This document shows positions 39,034 through 45,928 of a DNA stretch of 45,928 nt, piece by piece. The stretch spans positions 1-45,928 of IMG/VR virus record IMGVR_UViG_3300034094_000013, one strand, 5' to 3'. The translations under genes were made by a program, and so were the position numbers. Under the pieces are notes generated by a model. It saw nothing but the letters and a program-made list of their open reading frames with translations, was not told the DNA's origin and searched no databases. The stretch is from a virus. How positions within the stretch are numbered: the stretch's first letter is position 1; each line of letters begins with the position of its first letter.

Positions 39034-39526
39034 CAATCAGTCTCCCTTCAAAACTCACGGCGATCCTTCGGAGGCGAGCGTCCAGTTCTGCCTCGATCTC
39101 GTCATCACTCCACTGAGCCAGCGGCTTCTTGGCCCCGCCCAGTTCGGTGTTCTTGGTGACGAGCCGCATGATGCCTTCCAGCATCTTCGTGCGGTGCGAC
39201 CCACCCGGAGGCGAGTCGAAGTATTGCTTGACCATCATGGCGGCAAACCCAGACGAGCCGCCGAAGTAGTCCATCAGTCGCTCCAGCAGTTCACTGGAGT
39301 GGGGGATGTTCTCTCCGCCACGAGATGCACTGCCGAGAAACGTGCTGACAGCACCGTCCTCGATAGCCTTCATGTCGGAGGCTTGCTGCTTCTTCTTCTT
39401 GCCGCGATTGGCCTTTGCACGGCAGACAAGGCAGCGGACATCCCATTGCCCGTCCTTCCTCTTGCGGAAGTGATCTGGTGTCTCTGGTGAGACTTGGCCG
39501 CAGTCGGTGCAGGTGCGGTCGCTCAT
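38849..39526 (-). CDS. Zinc-finger protein upstream of terminase; small terminase candidate, 225 aa
   Basis: From ATG 39526, one base after the previous stop. Residues 5-36 form a treble-clef-like C4 zinc finger (C6-x2-C9, then C32-x2-C35) followed by a lysine-rich linker (RGKKKKQQ). The middle is helical and contains GFAAMMVKQYFDSPPGGSHR and WSDDEIEAELDARLRRIA. The last 62 residues lie in the overlap with the terminase start and are Gly/Ala/Pro-rich, so they look disordered. Position directly before terL, DNA-binding zinc finger and helical core all fit a small terminase that recognises the packaging site. No homology was tested. Confidence 0.62.
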   Translation of the reverse strand: MSDRTCTDCGQVSPETPDHFRKRKDGQWDVRCLVCRAKANRGKKKKQQASDMKAIEDGAVSTFLGSASRGGENIPHSSELLERLMDYFGGSSGFAAMMVKQYFDSPPGGSHRTKMLEGIMRLVTKNTELGGAKKPLAQWSDDEIEAELDARLRRIAVSFEGRLIDVEVTPQTPSDFASAFGQAVGHVPEGRVEGDAGGTGEPPHRSLEALPAHAAAGGSPQVPSE

Positions 39527-39527
39527 G

Positions 39528-39788
39528 TCAGCAGTTCCATGCGCGCCTCGCCTTCCTTAATCGGCTGTCCGGGTCGGCGGCGGCTTCGGGCCACATCTTC
39601 ATTTGCCCCGCACTGCGAGCACAGAAGGAATCCCGTCGAGATCCGCCTTCCGGCTGCGGCGGCTTGAGGTTGGCGTCGTTCGCCCGGTTGTAGGACGCAC
39701 GCCCAGCGGCGTTCAGCCCGCCATCCGGGTCTTGGCCCTCCTTGCGGGTCCACACTTCGGATCGCAGTTTGCGAATGGTGTCACTCAT
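39528..39788 (-). CDS. DUF6321-like small phage protein, 86 aa
   Basis: From ATG 39788, overlapping the previous stop as ATGA. It has a recognisable central pattern: GGLNAAGRASYNRANDANLK, followed by PPQPEGGSRRDSFCARSAG and a PDSRLRKARRAWNC end. This matches a short phage family that I know as DUF6321, commonly located near capsid and terminase genes. Biochemical function is not established. The run of Arg/Asn and the conserved SFCAR segment could bind nucleic acid. The stop is one base before the zinc-finger gene start. Confidence 0.72.
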   Translation of the reverse strand: MSDTIRKLRSEVWTRKEGQDPDGGLNAAGRASYNRANDANLKPPQPEGGSRRDSFCARSAGQMKMWPEAAADPDSRLRKARRAWNC

Positions 39789-39994
39789 CGGTCTGCTTGT
39801 GGCACCGACGTAATCATCGGAGCCATGCCATCCTTTGGGGTTGGGATATTGCCAGCACCAACTTCACGGCGGACCTTGAAGTCCTCCAGTTCGGGGAAGT
39901 CGAGCAGACCGGCCTTATGCAACTGCTGCATGATGGCGTTGCGATCCGGCTGGTCGAACTGACCCATCGGAGAAGGTTGATTTGTCAGCGGCAT
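39785..39994 (-). CDS. Hypothetical protein, 69 aa
   Basis: From ATG 39994; the ribosome binding site is weak. It is the first gene after the hairpin terminator at 40021-40054. The sequence opens MPLTNQPSPMGQFDQPDRNA, has a short helix (MQQLHKAGLLDFPELEDF) and ends in an extended part (GAGNIPTPKDGMAPMITS). It is low in secondary structure and could be a small linker or internal head protein. It overlaps the DUF6321-like gene by ATGA. Function unknown. Confidence 0.5.
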   Translation of the reverse strand: MPLTNQPSPMGQFDQPDRNAIMQQLHKAGLLDFPELEDFKVRREVGAGNIPTPKDGMAPMITSVPQADR

Positions 39995-40020
39995 AGAAGG
40001 AAGCCCCTATCCAAGCGAAA

Positions 40021-40054
40021 GGCCGCAGGCGGGCATCCTGTCCCCCCTGCGGCC
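40021..40054 (-). terminator. Strong hairpin terminator after capsid block
   Basis: GGCCGCAGG (40021-40029) and CCTGCGGCC (40046-40054) form a perfect nine-base stem with a 16-base loop. On the minus strand the stem is followed by TTTCGCTTGG, a short U-run. It lies in the 84-base gap downstream of the capsid and decoration genes and upstream of the small genes leading to the terminase. It probably reduces transcription past the highly expressed capsid genes. Confidence 0.62.
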
Positions 40055-40078
40055 AAGTCGCAACAACTATGACGAGAA

Positions 40079-40663
40079 TCAGAAGCCCGCAGTCGTGCGG
40101 ACGAGGACTCGACCCGTAGCGGTAGCACTGGTTTCAAGGGCGTAACCGACCAGCGTCGTGGTCCCAGCCGTGTGTGCCGCCGCTTCGCCAGCAGTAGCGG
40201 AGGTGCCGTAAGCAGCGCCCGCACTGACGGAAGTAGTGGACTTGACGACCGTCGAGGGGCCACGAGTCACCAGCCAGAACACCTCTTTGTCTGCAACGCC
40301 AGAAGAGGGCAGGTACTCGTCCACAACGCCCACCAGACCGTTTGCAGCAGGCGTTGCGTTGGTGGTGGTTGCCGTAGCATCCACTTCGCCAAGAATGCCG
40401 CCACTAAACTGCCCGCTCGTGGCCGCAGCCTTGAACTTCACGACCGTTCCGGGAAGCAGGGCACCGCCACTCACGTTCTTGACAGCCACGCACTCGACCG
40501 GCCGGTTGCTGTACAACTGGCCGGTCTTTGGGTTTTCGTCACGGAACTCCTTCCGCGTGCCGATCACCGTCGAGCCATCACCGTTCTCGGCTTCGTACAA
40601 CTTGACCGTAACGCCAAGCGTCTGGCCTCGACCGAAACCGGGATCAGAAGTCTGCGTACTCAT
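40079..40663 (-). CDS. Head decoration/capsid-stabilising candidate, 194 aa
   Basis: From ATG 40663, with AAGGAG 11 bases upstream. The protein is Thr/Ala/Val/Gly-rich and beta in character (GGALLPGTVVKFKAAATSGQ, NGLVGVVDEYLPSSGVADKE, VFWLVTRGPSTVVKS). The pattern AVKNVSGGALLPGTVV resembles decoration proteins with a trimerising beta-barrel. It directly follows the major capsid gene and precedes a terminator, so it is probably made in large amounts. Expected to sit on the outer capsid surface. The family is not certain. Confidence 0.65.
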   Translation of the reverse strand: MSTQTSDPGFGRGQTLGVTVKLYEAENGDGSTVIGTRKEFRDENPKTGQLYSNRPVECVAVKNVSGGALLPGTVVKFKAAATSGQFSGGILGEVDATATTTNATPAANGLVGVVDEYLPSSGVADKEVFWLVTRGPSTVVKSTTSVSAGAAYGTSATAGEAAAHTAGTTTLVGYALETSATATGRVLVRTTAGF

Positions 40664-40702
40664 CGTTTGGGACTCTCCTTGCTATTGCTCTTGGGTGATG
40701 GG

Positions 40703-41836
40703 TCAGGCGAGGGCCGCGAACTTCACAAAGTTGCGAGGACTCTTCATCTTGATGTTGGCGAGGCACGACACCGAGTACCTATACGCGGAAAGTTCCTCGT
40801 TATAGAACGGTCCCTCTGCTTCCAGGAGCTGGCCGGTCATCACCTTCATCTCCATGTTCCCGATAGAGAGGGCATAGCCCACGCCGCTCGGGCAACCGTA
40901 GTCACTCGCCACCTCGATGCCGTCGATCTCGACGGTGTCGAAGCCGTAGGACTTCAGACCGTTCGTCTTGGTGACGATGGCACGCTCACGGGCATCGAGC
41001 CGGTTAAGGAACTCAACGTACATGGCTCTGTCGAGCAGAATCATGTCGATTTGATTTTCCTTAGTATCATTCCGCTTTGCGTGGTTGACCGAGAGGCGAA
41101 TAGCCTCGATGCAGTTCTGCCGCCACGTCAGCAGGTTGGTCGAAGCAGCCGTACCGAAGTAGGTGCTGGTGTAGTTACAGACGAGGGGCGACCAGTAGTC
41201 GTACTCCGAATCGACCGGCACTGCGGGCCACGAACCACTGGACGACAACTGCGAGCCAGCGTAGGCACCCAGAGCCGTGTTGAGGCCCGCGTAGGTGTCA
41301 AGAGGCCAGCCGAATGGGTCGGCGGCTCGTGCCGTCGATTCGCGAGCGCCGGTAGATACGTTCACCGTGCCACCGGTGCCGAACATCGACTCCAGACCGT
41401 GCCACCGGTTCTCGTTGCCACTGGCCTCGCCGTCGATGAAGACTTCCTTGCTCAGGTGCTGCTCGATGCTTTCGCGAAGACGATTGCTCATCTTCCCGGC
41501 AACGTCGATCAGTTGCGCCTGACCCCTGTTTTCCAGCATTTCCCGCTTTGAAATTTGATCCTGCACGCTGTAGCCGCGATACGGGAGGTTGGCACGCTGC
41601 CAGAGCGCGGAACGACTGAAGATTCGCGGCGACTCGCCTGTGTAAGTAGAAACGGGGACGTTCCTATAGCGCACCTGCCAGTCAAAACCGCGACCTCCTT
41701 GATTCATCGCGACGTTGCCGTTGGCCTGCAAGGCAGCGAACACTTTGTACCGACGAAAGGTCGTTTGCTCTTCCTCCTTCAAATGCAGGGTCAGAGTAGT
41801 GCCGATAGAACGAGCCCAATCTACTGACGAAGCCAT
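40703..41836 (-). CDS. Major capsid protein (HK97-fold type), 377 aa
   Basis: From ATG 41836, with AAAGGT upstream. Length and composition match phage capsid proteins: an N-arm with SSVDWARSIGTTLTLHLKEE, a spine helix region (LIDVAGKMSNRLRESIEQHL), a P-domain/E-loop area containing NENRWHGLESMFGTGGTVNV, and late segments TKENQIDMILLDRAMYVEFL, LKSYGFDTVEIDGIEVASDY and KVMTGQLLEAEGPF. Order (scaffold, capsid, decoration) is standard. It will assemble the icosahedral shell on the scaffold. The HK97 fold is inferred from this pattern and position. Confidence 0.85.
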   Translation of the reverse strand: MASSVDWARSIGTTLTLHLKEEEQTTFRRYKVFAALQANGNVAMNQGGRGFDWQVRYRNVPVSTYTGESPRIFSRSALWQRANLPYRGYSVQDQISKREMLENRGQAQLIDVAGKMSNRLRESIEQHLSKEVFIDGEASGNENRWHGLESMFGTGGTVNVSTGARESTARAADPFGWPLDTYAGLNTALGAYAGSQLSSSGSWPAVPVDSEYDYWSPLVCNYTSTYFGTAASTNLLTWRQNCIEAIRLSVNHAKRNDTKENQIDMILLDRAMYVEFLNRLDARERAIVTKTNGLKSYGFDTVEIDGIEVASDYGCPSGVGYALSIGNMEMKVMTGQLLEAEGPFYNEELSAYRYSVSCLANIKMKSPRNFVKFAALA

Positions 41837-41853
41837 GTGCTACCTTTCGTCTT

Positions 41854-42972
41854 TCAGGTGATTCCGTCTCGGGCCAACTGCTTGGCGAGACGCTGTTCAA
41901 AAGTCAACGGTGCTTGCGGTGATCGCGGGTCGTCGCTTCCCGCACTCCTGCTTGGATTGCGAGACGCTTCCCGTCTTAAGAACTCTATGTCCCTCTCGGC
42001 CTTAGTTGGCGCAGTGGGTGTTGCAGTTTGTGCAACAACTGGGGCGGCAGGAGCAACAGCGGCAGGTGCCGTTTGCTGCGGTAATCCAGCCTCAAACGCA
42101 CTTCTCTGCGACTGATCCGCACCCATCGAGCGCAACTTGTCGAGCAGGTCACGCTCGATCATTTTCGTTGCGTATTCCCACCGCCGTTCAGCACTCTGGA
42201 TGCCCATGCCAGCGGCTTCGTCAATGTACCGCTGGGCTGCAAGACCCTCTTCGGTGGGCTGACCATTCTGGTCATACAGCCAGTCCTTGTTCTCCTGCTC
42301 AAGGCTGGAGACGTACTGGTGCTGCTGCACTTCAGAGAACTGCGACTGCACGATCTGCTGTGCCTGCTGCTGGGCGATCTCTTGGATCATCGGCCCCAAC
42401 GCTTCAGCCGGATTGGTCAGGAACTTCTGGGCAAAGTCAGCCTTGTACTTCTGGTATTCGTACAGGGCGTGCTTGGCGTCGAGCGGTGCTTCCTGCGAGA
42501 TCACCTCGCGACCGTTCTCGTCACGGACGAGGTACTGCTTGAAGGACTCCCGAATCTCTGGAGGGTTCCACCACTTCTTCACTGCCTCTTCGGCGGCGGG
42601 CTGCTCGGCGGGTCGCTCTTGTTTGGCGGGTTCTCGCTGGGAGGCAAGGTATCGCTCAAAGGGCTCCCGGTGCTGGAGGTACTGCTGGGCGTATGGGATG
42701 TACTGCTGGTACTGGGCGAGAGCAGTTGTTGCTGCTTTCTCTCGTTCCATTGAGGCATAGAGGCGGCGAGCAATCGCCACATCATCCTGCCCGCGAAACT
42801 CATCGAGATTCTTGAAGGCGTCCCATACCGACTGCGGCTGCGATGCAGCGGGAGCCTGCGACGGTGCGGATGGTGCAGATGCACTGGAGTCCACCGCTTC
42901 GGGTGCGGAACTGGTATCCGGAGCGGAACCTACGGATTCATCAACTTCTGCGACGGCTGCTTCGTCAGACAT
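41854..42972 (-). CDS. Scaffolding protein candidate, 372 aa
   Basis: From ATG 42972 with AGAGG five bases upstream. It is acidic at the N-terminus (DEAAVAEVDESVGSAPDTSS) with a Ser/Ala/Pro-rich linker, then long helices rich in Gln and Glu (ASMEREKAATTALAQYQQYI, QQQAQQIVQSQFSEVQQHQY). The end is basic (RLAKQLARDG). This is the build of a phage scaffold that lines the procapsid and leaves before DNA enters. It directly precedes the capsid gene with a 17-base gap. There is no protease domain. Confidence 0.78.
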   Translation of the reverse strand: MSDEAAVAEVDESVGSAPDTSSAPEAVDSSASAPSAPSQAPAASQPQSVWDAFKNLDEFRGQDDVAIARRLYASMEREKAATTALAQYQQYIPYAQQYLQHREPFERYLASQREPAKQERPAEQPAAEEAVKKWWNPPEIRESFKQYLVRDENGREVISQEAPLDAKHALYEYQKYKADFAQKFLTNPAEALGPMIQEIAQQQAQQIVQSQFSEVQQHQYVSSLEQENKDWLYDQNGQPTEEGLAAQRYIDEAAGMGIQSAERRWEYATKMIERDLLDKLRSMGADQSQRSAFEAGLPQQTAPAAVAPAAPVVAQTATPTAPTKAERDIEFLRREASRNPSRSAGSDDPRSPQAPLTFEQRLAKQLARDGIT

Positions 42973-42995
42973 CCTTGCCTCTATTGATTCGTGGC

Positions 42996-44300
42996 CTAGC
43001 GGTACGGGTACGGAACATGCACCCGCAGACCCAAGCCGTTGTATGCCTCGTTGTCGGCTCTCGATACCCCGTCGTCGTTCCTAAGTTTGTCGTACAGTTG
43101 GGTTCGGGCATCGCGGGACGCCTGTACTTCCTCCTCACTCTTCTGCGGAACCTCACCAGACCAGTTACCAAAGAGGTATTGTTGCGGCGAACGCGGGGCT
43201 GCTCCTCCTGCGGCATTGGCAAGGGTGTGACCTATCCCCTGCTCGACGCCCATGTCCTTTGCGGCGTCTACGCCACGACTCTTGACGAGATTGGTCAACA
43301 GCGGACGCATCCACCCGCCACCTGCAACCTTTGCCCCCTTCGCGACAGTGCCTACTGCCCCTGCTGCCAGCCCGCCAACCGGGACTACGGCTGTAGGGTC
43401 AAGCCAACTGGTGGCAAAGTCCAATGTGTCATTGACGACGCCGGGAGGGACGAAGGATTTCCCCAAGTTCTGCTTAGTCCACCTAGCCCAACGCTGATCC
43501 GTGCTGGGAACGTCGGCCTTTCCGACCAGTTCTTGCAGTTCACTCAGCCGAATAGCCCGATCCATGCCGCTGGCGCTCGACGGCAGGTCACCAATCGGGG
43601 TCATTGAGTTAGGGCGGTAGCGATTGATTGCCAGCCGCTTGGCCTGCGCGGCCTGCCATGCCTCTTCGCCAGTGTCTGCCTCTCCAGATCCGCCCATGCG
43701 GACGCGATCCGGGATCACCTCTGAGAAGTTGAGGTAGTTTCCAGTCGTGGTGTCGGGATTGGTGGTGGCATTAAGGAGCCCCATCAGCAAACCAGACTGC
43801 GACTGGTAGTTGGGGTCTGCCATCCCGTTTCGGGAGGTGGGCTGGAAGTTGCTCTTGTCCCAGTAGTGCAGAGCCTCGTCCCGGTAGGTGTCTCGCGTGG
43901 GCACATTGCCAAAAGTGCCGCCAGCCGCACGGGCTGCTTGGTTAGTTGCCGTATCCACCTGCGGGGTGTTGTTCGCTTGGTACATTGCCTTCAAGAAGTC
44001 AATGTCGCGCCCGGCGTTTTGCTGGTATTGGTAGGTGTTTGGGTCGATCAGGTAGGCCGATTGCTCCCAGCGTTCCTGCTTTTCCCTGTCGGTCTTGCCC
44101 TTTGCGGCGTATGCACCTCGCGCCTGCCCGCGTTCTTGCGGGTTGGCCCACATGCCCGGTGCCAGAGGCGTGTCGCGCTCCAGCATTCCGTTGTTGATTG
44201 CCTCGATCTGTGCATCGAGAGGCATGGACGGGTCGAGTTTGTGGCGGGCATAGATGTCCTTGAGGATCATCTGTGCCCTAATCTCCTTGGGGTCGGCCAT
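42996..44300 (-). CDS. Structural/virion protein candidate, 434 aa
   Basis: From ATG 44300, overlapping the previous stop as TAATG. It is helical at the N-terminus (EIRAQMILKDIYARHKLDPS) and Gln/Asn-rich in the middle (DPNTYQYQQNAGRDIDFLKA). A hydrophobic stretch at about 305-325 (AVVPVGGLAAGAVGTVAKGA) could insert into a membrane. A charged helix follows, then a C-terminus ending HVPYPYR. This resembles virion proteins ejected with the DNA, found ahead of the capsid genes. The exact role is unknown. Confidence 0.58.
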   Translation of the reverse strand: MADPKEIRAQMILKDIYARHKLDPSMPLDAQIEAINNGMLERDTPLAPGMWANPQERGQARGAYAAKGKTDREKQERWEQSAYLIDPNTYQYQQNAGRDIDFLKAMYQANNTPQVDTATNQAARAAGGTFGNVPTRDTYRDEALHYWDKSNFQPTSRNGMADPNYQSQSGLLMGLLNATTNPDTTTGNYLNFSEVIPDRVRMGGSGEADTGEEAWQAAQAKRLAINRYRPNSMTPIGDLPSSASGMDRAIRLSELQELVGKADVPSTDQRWARWTKQNLGKSFVPPGVVNDTLDFATSWLDPTAVVPVGGLAAGAVGTVAKGAKVAGGGWMRPLLTNLVKSRGVDAAKDMGVEQGIGHTLANAAGGAAPRSPQQYLFGNWSGEVPQKSEEEVQASRDARTQLYDKLRNDDGVSRADNEAYNGLGLRVHVPYPYR

Positions 44301-45412
44301 TAGCGGTTCTCCCTCAAGCCATCGAGAAGCCCTTGCTGACTAGATGCGGCACCGACCCCAAGCGGTGCCAGCACCGCCGGAACTTGCGTCATGCGGGTGA
44401 ACATGATTCGCTTGGACTCCGGAGGCAGTGCGTCGTAGGTGTTGAACTGCGTGTGCGTCATCGACGGACGCTCATGCGGCGACGACAAGTCCTCAAAGTG
44501 CTGGCGATTGGTGCGATACCAGTCCCACGCCTTCTCCGCCTCCTCTGGGGTGGTAACGTCTTGGCCTGTGTGGTGGGCGTATCTCCTGCGCACCTCCGCC
44601 ACACGAGGGTCTAGCTCGACTCGACGCATTACGTACCGCTCGCTGCCCACCAGAGGGCGAAGCGCTCGCTCTGCGTCCGCCCGCATGTCGGCAAACGGGG
44701 ACTTCTCGTAGATCAGAGCCAGCGACGGATTGTTCTGTAGCGTGATGCTGCCTTCCGGCGTGCTGTCGAATCTCTCTCGTCTGTTTCCGGCGCGTTGCAC
44801 CTGCACGAGCGTGGGGTCGTCCGGCGCATCCTGACCGTGCAGCATCAGGTGATGCGTCATCTCATGCTCAAGCGTGGCGTTTCGGGCTTTGGTGGCATCC
44901 AGCATTGCCGGATTCATCTTCACGCCCCCTGCCCCATAGGTGCCGCGAGGACTGTCGAACTTGTTCAGTTCCAGATTGACGGCAACCCGTGACGGTGCAT
45001 CCACTGCGTCGGGCGACCACTGTCCATACGCTGGCGAGTTGGAGTGCGGGTATACAACGCCGTACTTCTTGAGTGCCTGCTGAGAGTTCTCCACAGCCCC
45101 GTCAAAACCACCCGGAGTGTTTTCGTACCACCGAGAAAGCACGTCGCGTGGCGTCAACTTTACGCTGCGTTCTCCCGGCTCTCCGCCCTTTAGGATGCGG
45201 AATGCCTTGTCGGCAGAGGAGCTTGGCGGGTCGTAACCGAGCGGTGGCCGTTCGATACCAAGACTGTCGTCCAGAAGCCCCTCGACATCTGTAGACAGGC
45301 GTCCAGATTTCCTTACCTTCTCTGCCAACTCCGCAAGTCGCTGGGGCGAGACTGCGGGGGAAGCCTTTTGAGAGGCTTTCACGCCCCGAGCAATCAAGTC
45401 GCCAATGCCCAT
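44300..45412 (-). CDS. Virion-type protein with HExxH metalloprotease motif, 370 aa
   Basis: From ATG 45412, with GGGAG six bases upstream. The N-terminus MGIGDLIARGVKASQKASPA is basic and resembles that of the 1121-aa internal protein (MGIGSQLSSAAQAAGKG). TLEHEMTHHLMLHG contains a zinc-type HExxH at H183-E184-M-T-H187. The middle is mixed alpha/beta, and the C-terminus has VPAVLAPLGVGAASSQQGLL, a pattern seen at the ends of large polyvalent or ejected phage proteins. It may be packaged and cut a host or phage protein after entry. Whether the zinc site is active is unknown. Confidence 0.65.
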   Translation of the reverse strand: MGIGDLIARGVKASQKASPAVSPQRLAELAEKVRKSGRLSTDVEGLLDDSLGIERPPLGYDPPSSSADKAFRILKGGEPGERSVKLTPRDVLSRWYENTPGGFDGAVENSQQALKKYGVVYPHSNSPAYGQWSPDAVDAPSRVAVNLELNKFDSPRGTYGAGGVKMNPAMLDATKARNATLEHEMTHHLMLHGQDAPDDPTLVQVQRAGNRRERFDSTPEGSITLQNNPSLALIYEKSPFADMRADAERALRPLVGSERYVMRRVELDPRVAEVRRRYAHHTGQDVTTPEEAEKAWDWYRTNRQHFEDLSSPHERPSMTHTQFNTYDALPPESKRIMFTRMTQVPAVLAPLGVGAASSQQGLLDGLRENR

Positions 45413-45430
45413 GCCATTCTCCCTTTATGG

Positions 45431-45443
45431 GATTTATGGCCGG
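45431..45443 (-). promoter_or_regulatory. CCGG(A/C)CA(T/C)AAA(T/C)C motif, copy 3
   Basis: The minus strand reads CCGGCCATAAATC in the gap between the small membrane gene and the 44300-45412 gene, 18 bases before that ATG with a Shine-Dalgarno site between. The match to the other two copies is good in the CCGG and CATAAATC parts. It would be well placed as a promoter for the capsid-side transcript. Confidence 0.38.
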
Positions 45444-45452
45444 GAAATCAGG

Positions 45453-45596
45453 CTATCGGGCCAGCCAATACAGGCCGATATTCGCGATGGCATACCCAAA
45501 GTACGCAATGCCCATACCGGGATTCCCGCGAAAGAACTGCTCCGCTGAGACGTAGGCGTAGATGCAGCCAGTCAGGGCTATGAGGTGGCTACTCAT
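45453..45596 (-). CDS. Small two-segment membrane protein, 47 aa
   Basis: From ATG 45596 to TAG 45455-45453. The product is strongly hydrophobic with an aromatic pattern: LIALTGCIYAYVSAEQFF, RGNPGMGIAYFGYAIAN and IGLYWLAR. Short proteins of this style, with a Y-x-(A/S)-(A/V)-E-Q turn followed by G-N and a final Y-F-G-Y-A helix, recur in marine phages as small membrane proteins. No Shine-Dalgarno sequence is present. A 12-codon open frame upstream (ATG 45631) ends in a TGA that overlaps this ATG as ATGA, so starting could be coupled. Function unknown. Confidence 0.7.
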   Translation of the reverse strand: MSSHLIALTGCIYAYVSAEQFFRGNPGMGIAYFGYAIANIGLYWLAR

Positions 45597-45711
45597 ATTG
45601 GAATGTGTTCGCTTTTCGTCGCTTTTGACATACGTTCGCGGCTTATGTCGCTGGCGGCGACCCTATCCGATGCGCTATAGGAAATACACGGGTCTAGTTA
45701 TCCATTAGTTC
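45597..45711 (-). other. Intergenic stretch with possible leader peptide and repeats
   Basis: This 115-base gap separates the last gene at the right edge from the membrane gene. On the minus strand a 12-codon frame (MSKATKSEHIPI) starts at 45631 and overlaps the next gene as ATGA. Two direct TCGCTTTT copies lie near 45610-45627. A GACATAAGCC sequence near 45640-45650 partly matches the CCGG(A/C)CA(T/C)AAA(T/C)C motif. A small GTCGC/GCGAC stem follows. No tRNA or terminator was seen. Confidence 0.4.
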
Positions 45712-45928
45712 TCACTTCAGCCGCTCCAGCAGGGCGCGGAGTGTGGCGGCTTGCTTGTCGCTCCAATCGTCGCCAATCCTGACAGAGGCATAGATGCAGT
45801 TCTCAATCGCCTCCCGCTCCTCGTCGGTGAGGGCGTGTTGGCCGGAAAGGCCATCAATGATTTTCTCGCGATCCGCGTCTGTCACCCACAGCATGACGCT
45901 GTACGGTGCCTCATCACGCGGAGGTGCA
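45712..45928 (-). CDS. Hypothetical protein, 5' end probably beyond window
   Basis: The frame ends at TGA 45714-45712 and stays open to the right edge; the first visible residues are APPRDEAPYSVMLWVTDADR. It may start at ATG 45894, giving 60 residues, but that ATG has no Shine-Dalgarno sequence, so a start outside the window is as likely. The rest is a compact helical, charged sequence (EKIIDGLSGQHALTDEEREA, ENCIYASVRIGDDWSDKQAA, TLRALLERLK). No family is recognised. It is the first gene of the visible transcript. Confidence 0.52.
   Translation of the reverse strand, partial: APPRDEAPYSVMLWVTDADREKIIDGLSGQHALTDEEREAIENCIYASVRIGDDWSDKQAATLRALLERLK

Noticed and set aside
45625-45630. TTGACA (-35-like) on the plus strand
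   Set aside because: There is no -10 element at 16-18 bases and no plus-strand gene downstream within the window.
45671-45686. A GCGCTATAGGAAATAC sequence on the plus strand resembling the end of a T7-type promoter
   Set aside because: It reads away from the genes, matches only the CTATAGG part and has no cognate RNA polymerase in view.
1-45928. tRNA genes, rRNA, CRISPR arrays and insertion sequences
   Set aside because: No cloverleaf-like segments, regularly spaced repeats or transposase motifs were noticed by eye. A tRNA scan would be needed to exclude a tRNA fully.

Overview
The window looks like most of a double-stranded DNA phage genome, GC-rich and very compact. About 43 well-supported genes lie on the minus strand and only one on the plus strand. 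The virion genes are a HK97-fold type capsid, a T7-type portal, a large terminase, an adaptor-like neck protein, tail proteins and three very large internal-virion-type proteins. There is no sheath, tape measure or tail-tube gene, so a short-tailed (podovirus-like) virion is the best reading. The host cannot be read from the sequence. A papain-type protease, a cysteine-rich secreted-type protein and a companion C-x-C-N protein would fit a marine or planctomycete-like host, but that is inference.

Read in the direction of transcription (right to left), the layout is as follows. (a) 45.9-42.9 kb: small genes, a metalloprotease-motif virion protein, a structural protein and the scaffold candidate. 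(b) 42.9-34.0 kb: scaffold, major capsid protein, decoration candidate, a strong hairpin terminator, a DUF6321-like gene, a zinc-finger gene overlapping the terminase by 185 bases, the large terminase and the portal. (c) 34.0-21.6 kb: an Ig-repeat fibre, an FN3 protein, the adaptor, tail proteins and a protein with about 53 cysteines. (d) 21.6-11.0 kb: small Gln/Ala/Asn-rich proteins and three large internal-virion candidates. (e) 11.0-6.7 kb: a plus-strand tyrosine recombinase wedged between minus-strand genes, a RecE-like exonuclease, an ERF annealing protein and an SF2 helicase. (f) 6.6-3.0 kb: small nucleases and nucleotide-pool enzymes (an HNH+PD-(D/E)XK fusion, an HD hydrolase and a dATP/dGTP diphosphohydrolase). 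(g) 3.0-0.7 kb: a candidate lysis cassette of small membrane proteins around a papain-like protease. (h) 0.7 kb to the left edge: a truncated LamG-type structural protein.

Nearly every minus-strand gene overlaps or abuts its neighbour (ATGA, TGATG, TAATG or GTGA junctions), so translation is probably coupled through long polycistronic messages. The few gaps hold the regulatory candidates: a repeated CCGG(A/C)CA(T/C)AAA(T/C)C motif ahead of three genes, a terminator after the capsid block, and mutually exclusive hairpins ahead of the helicase block.

The most interesting items are a 52-bp quasi-palindrome about 100 bp upstream of the lone forward gene (the recombinase), with start codons of divergent genes sharing bases; a coupled pair resembling the MazZ and DatZ enzymes of 2-aminoadenine (Z-genome) phages but without PurZ in view; and a complete C1A papain active site in a membrane-anchored phage protein. 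No DNA polymerase, primase, RNA polymerase, tRNA or CRISPR array was recognised. Genes run off both edges, so the rest of the genome may lie outside. All family names are from reading motifs by eye; no database search was run.
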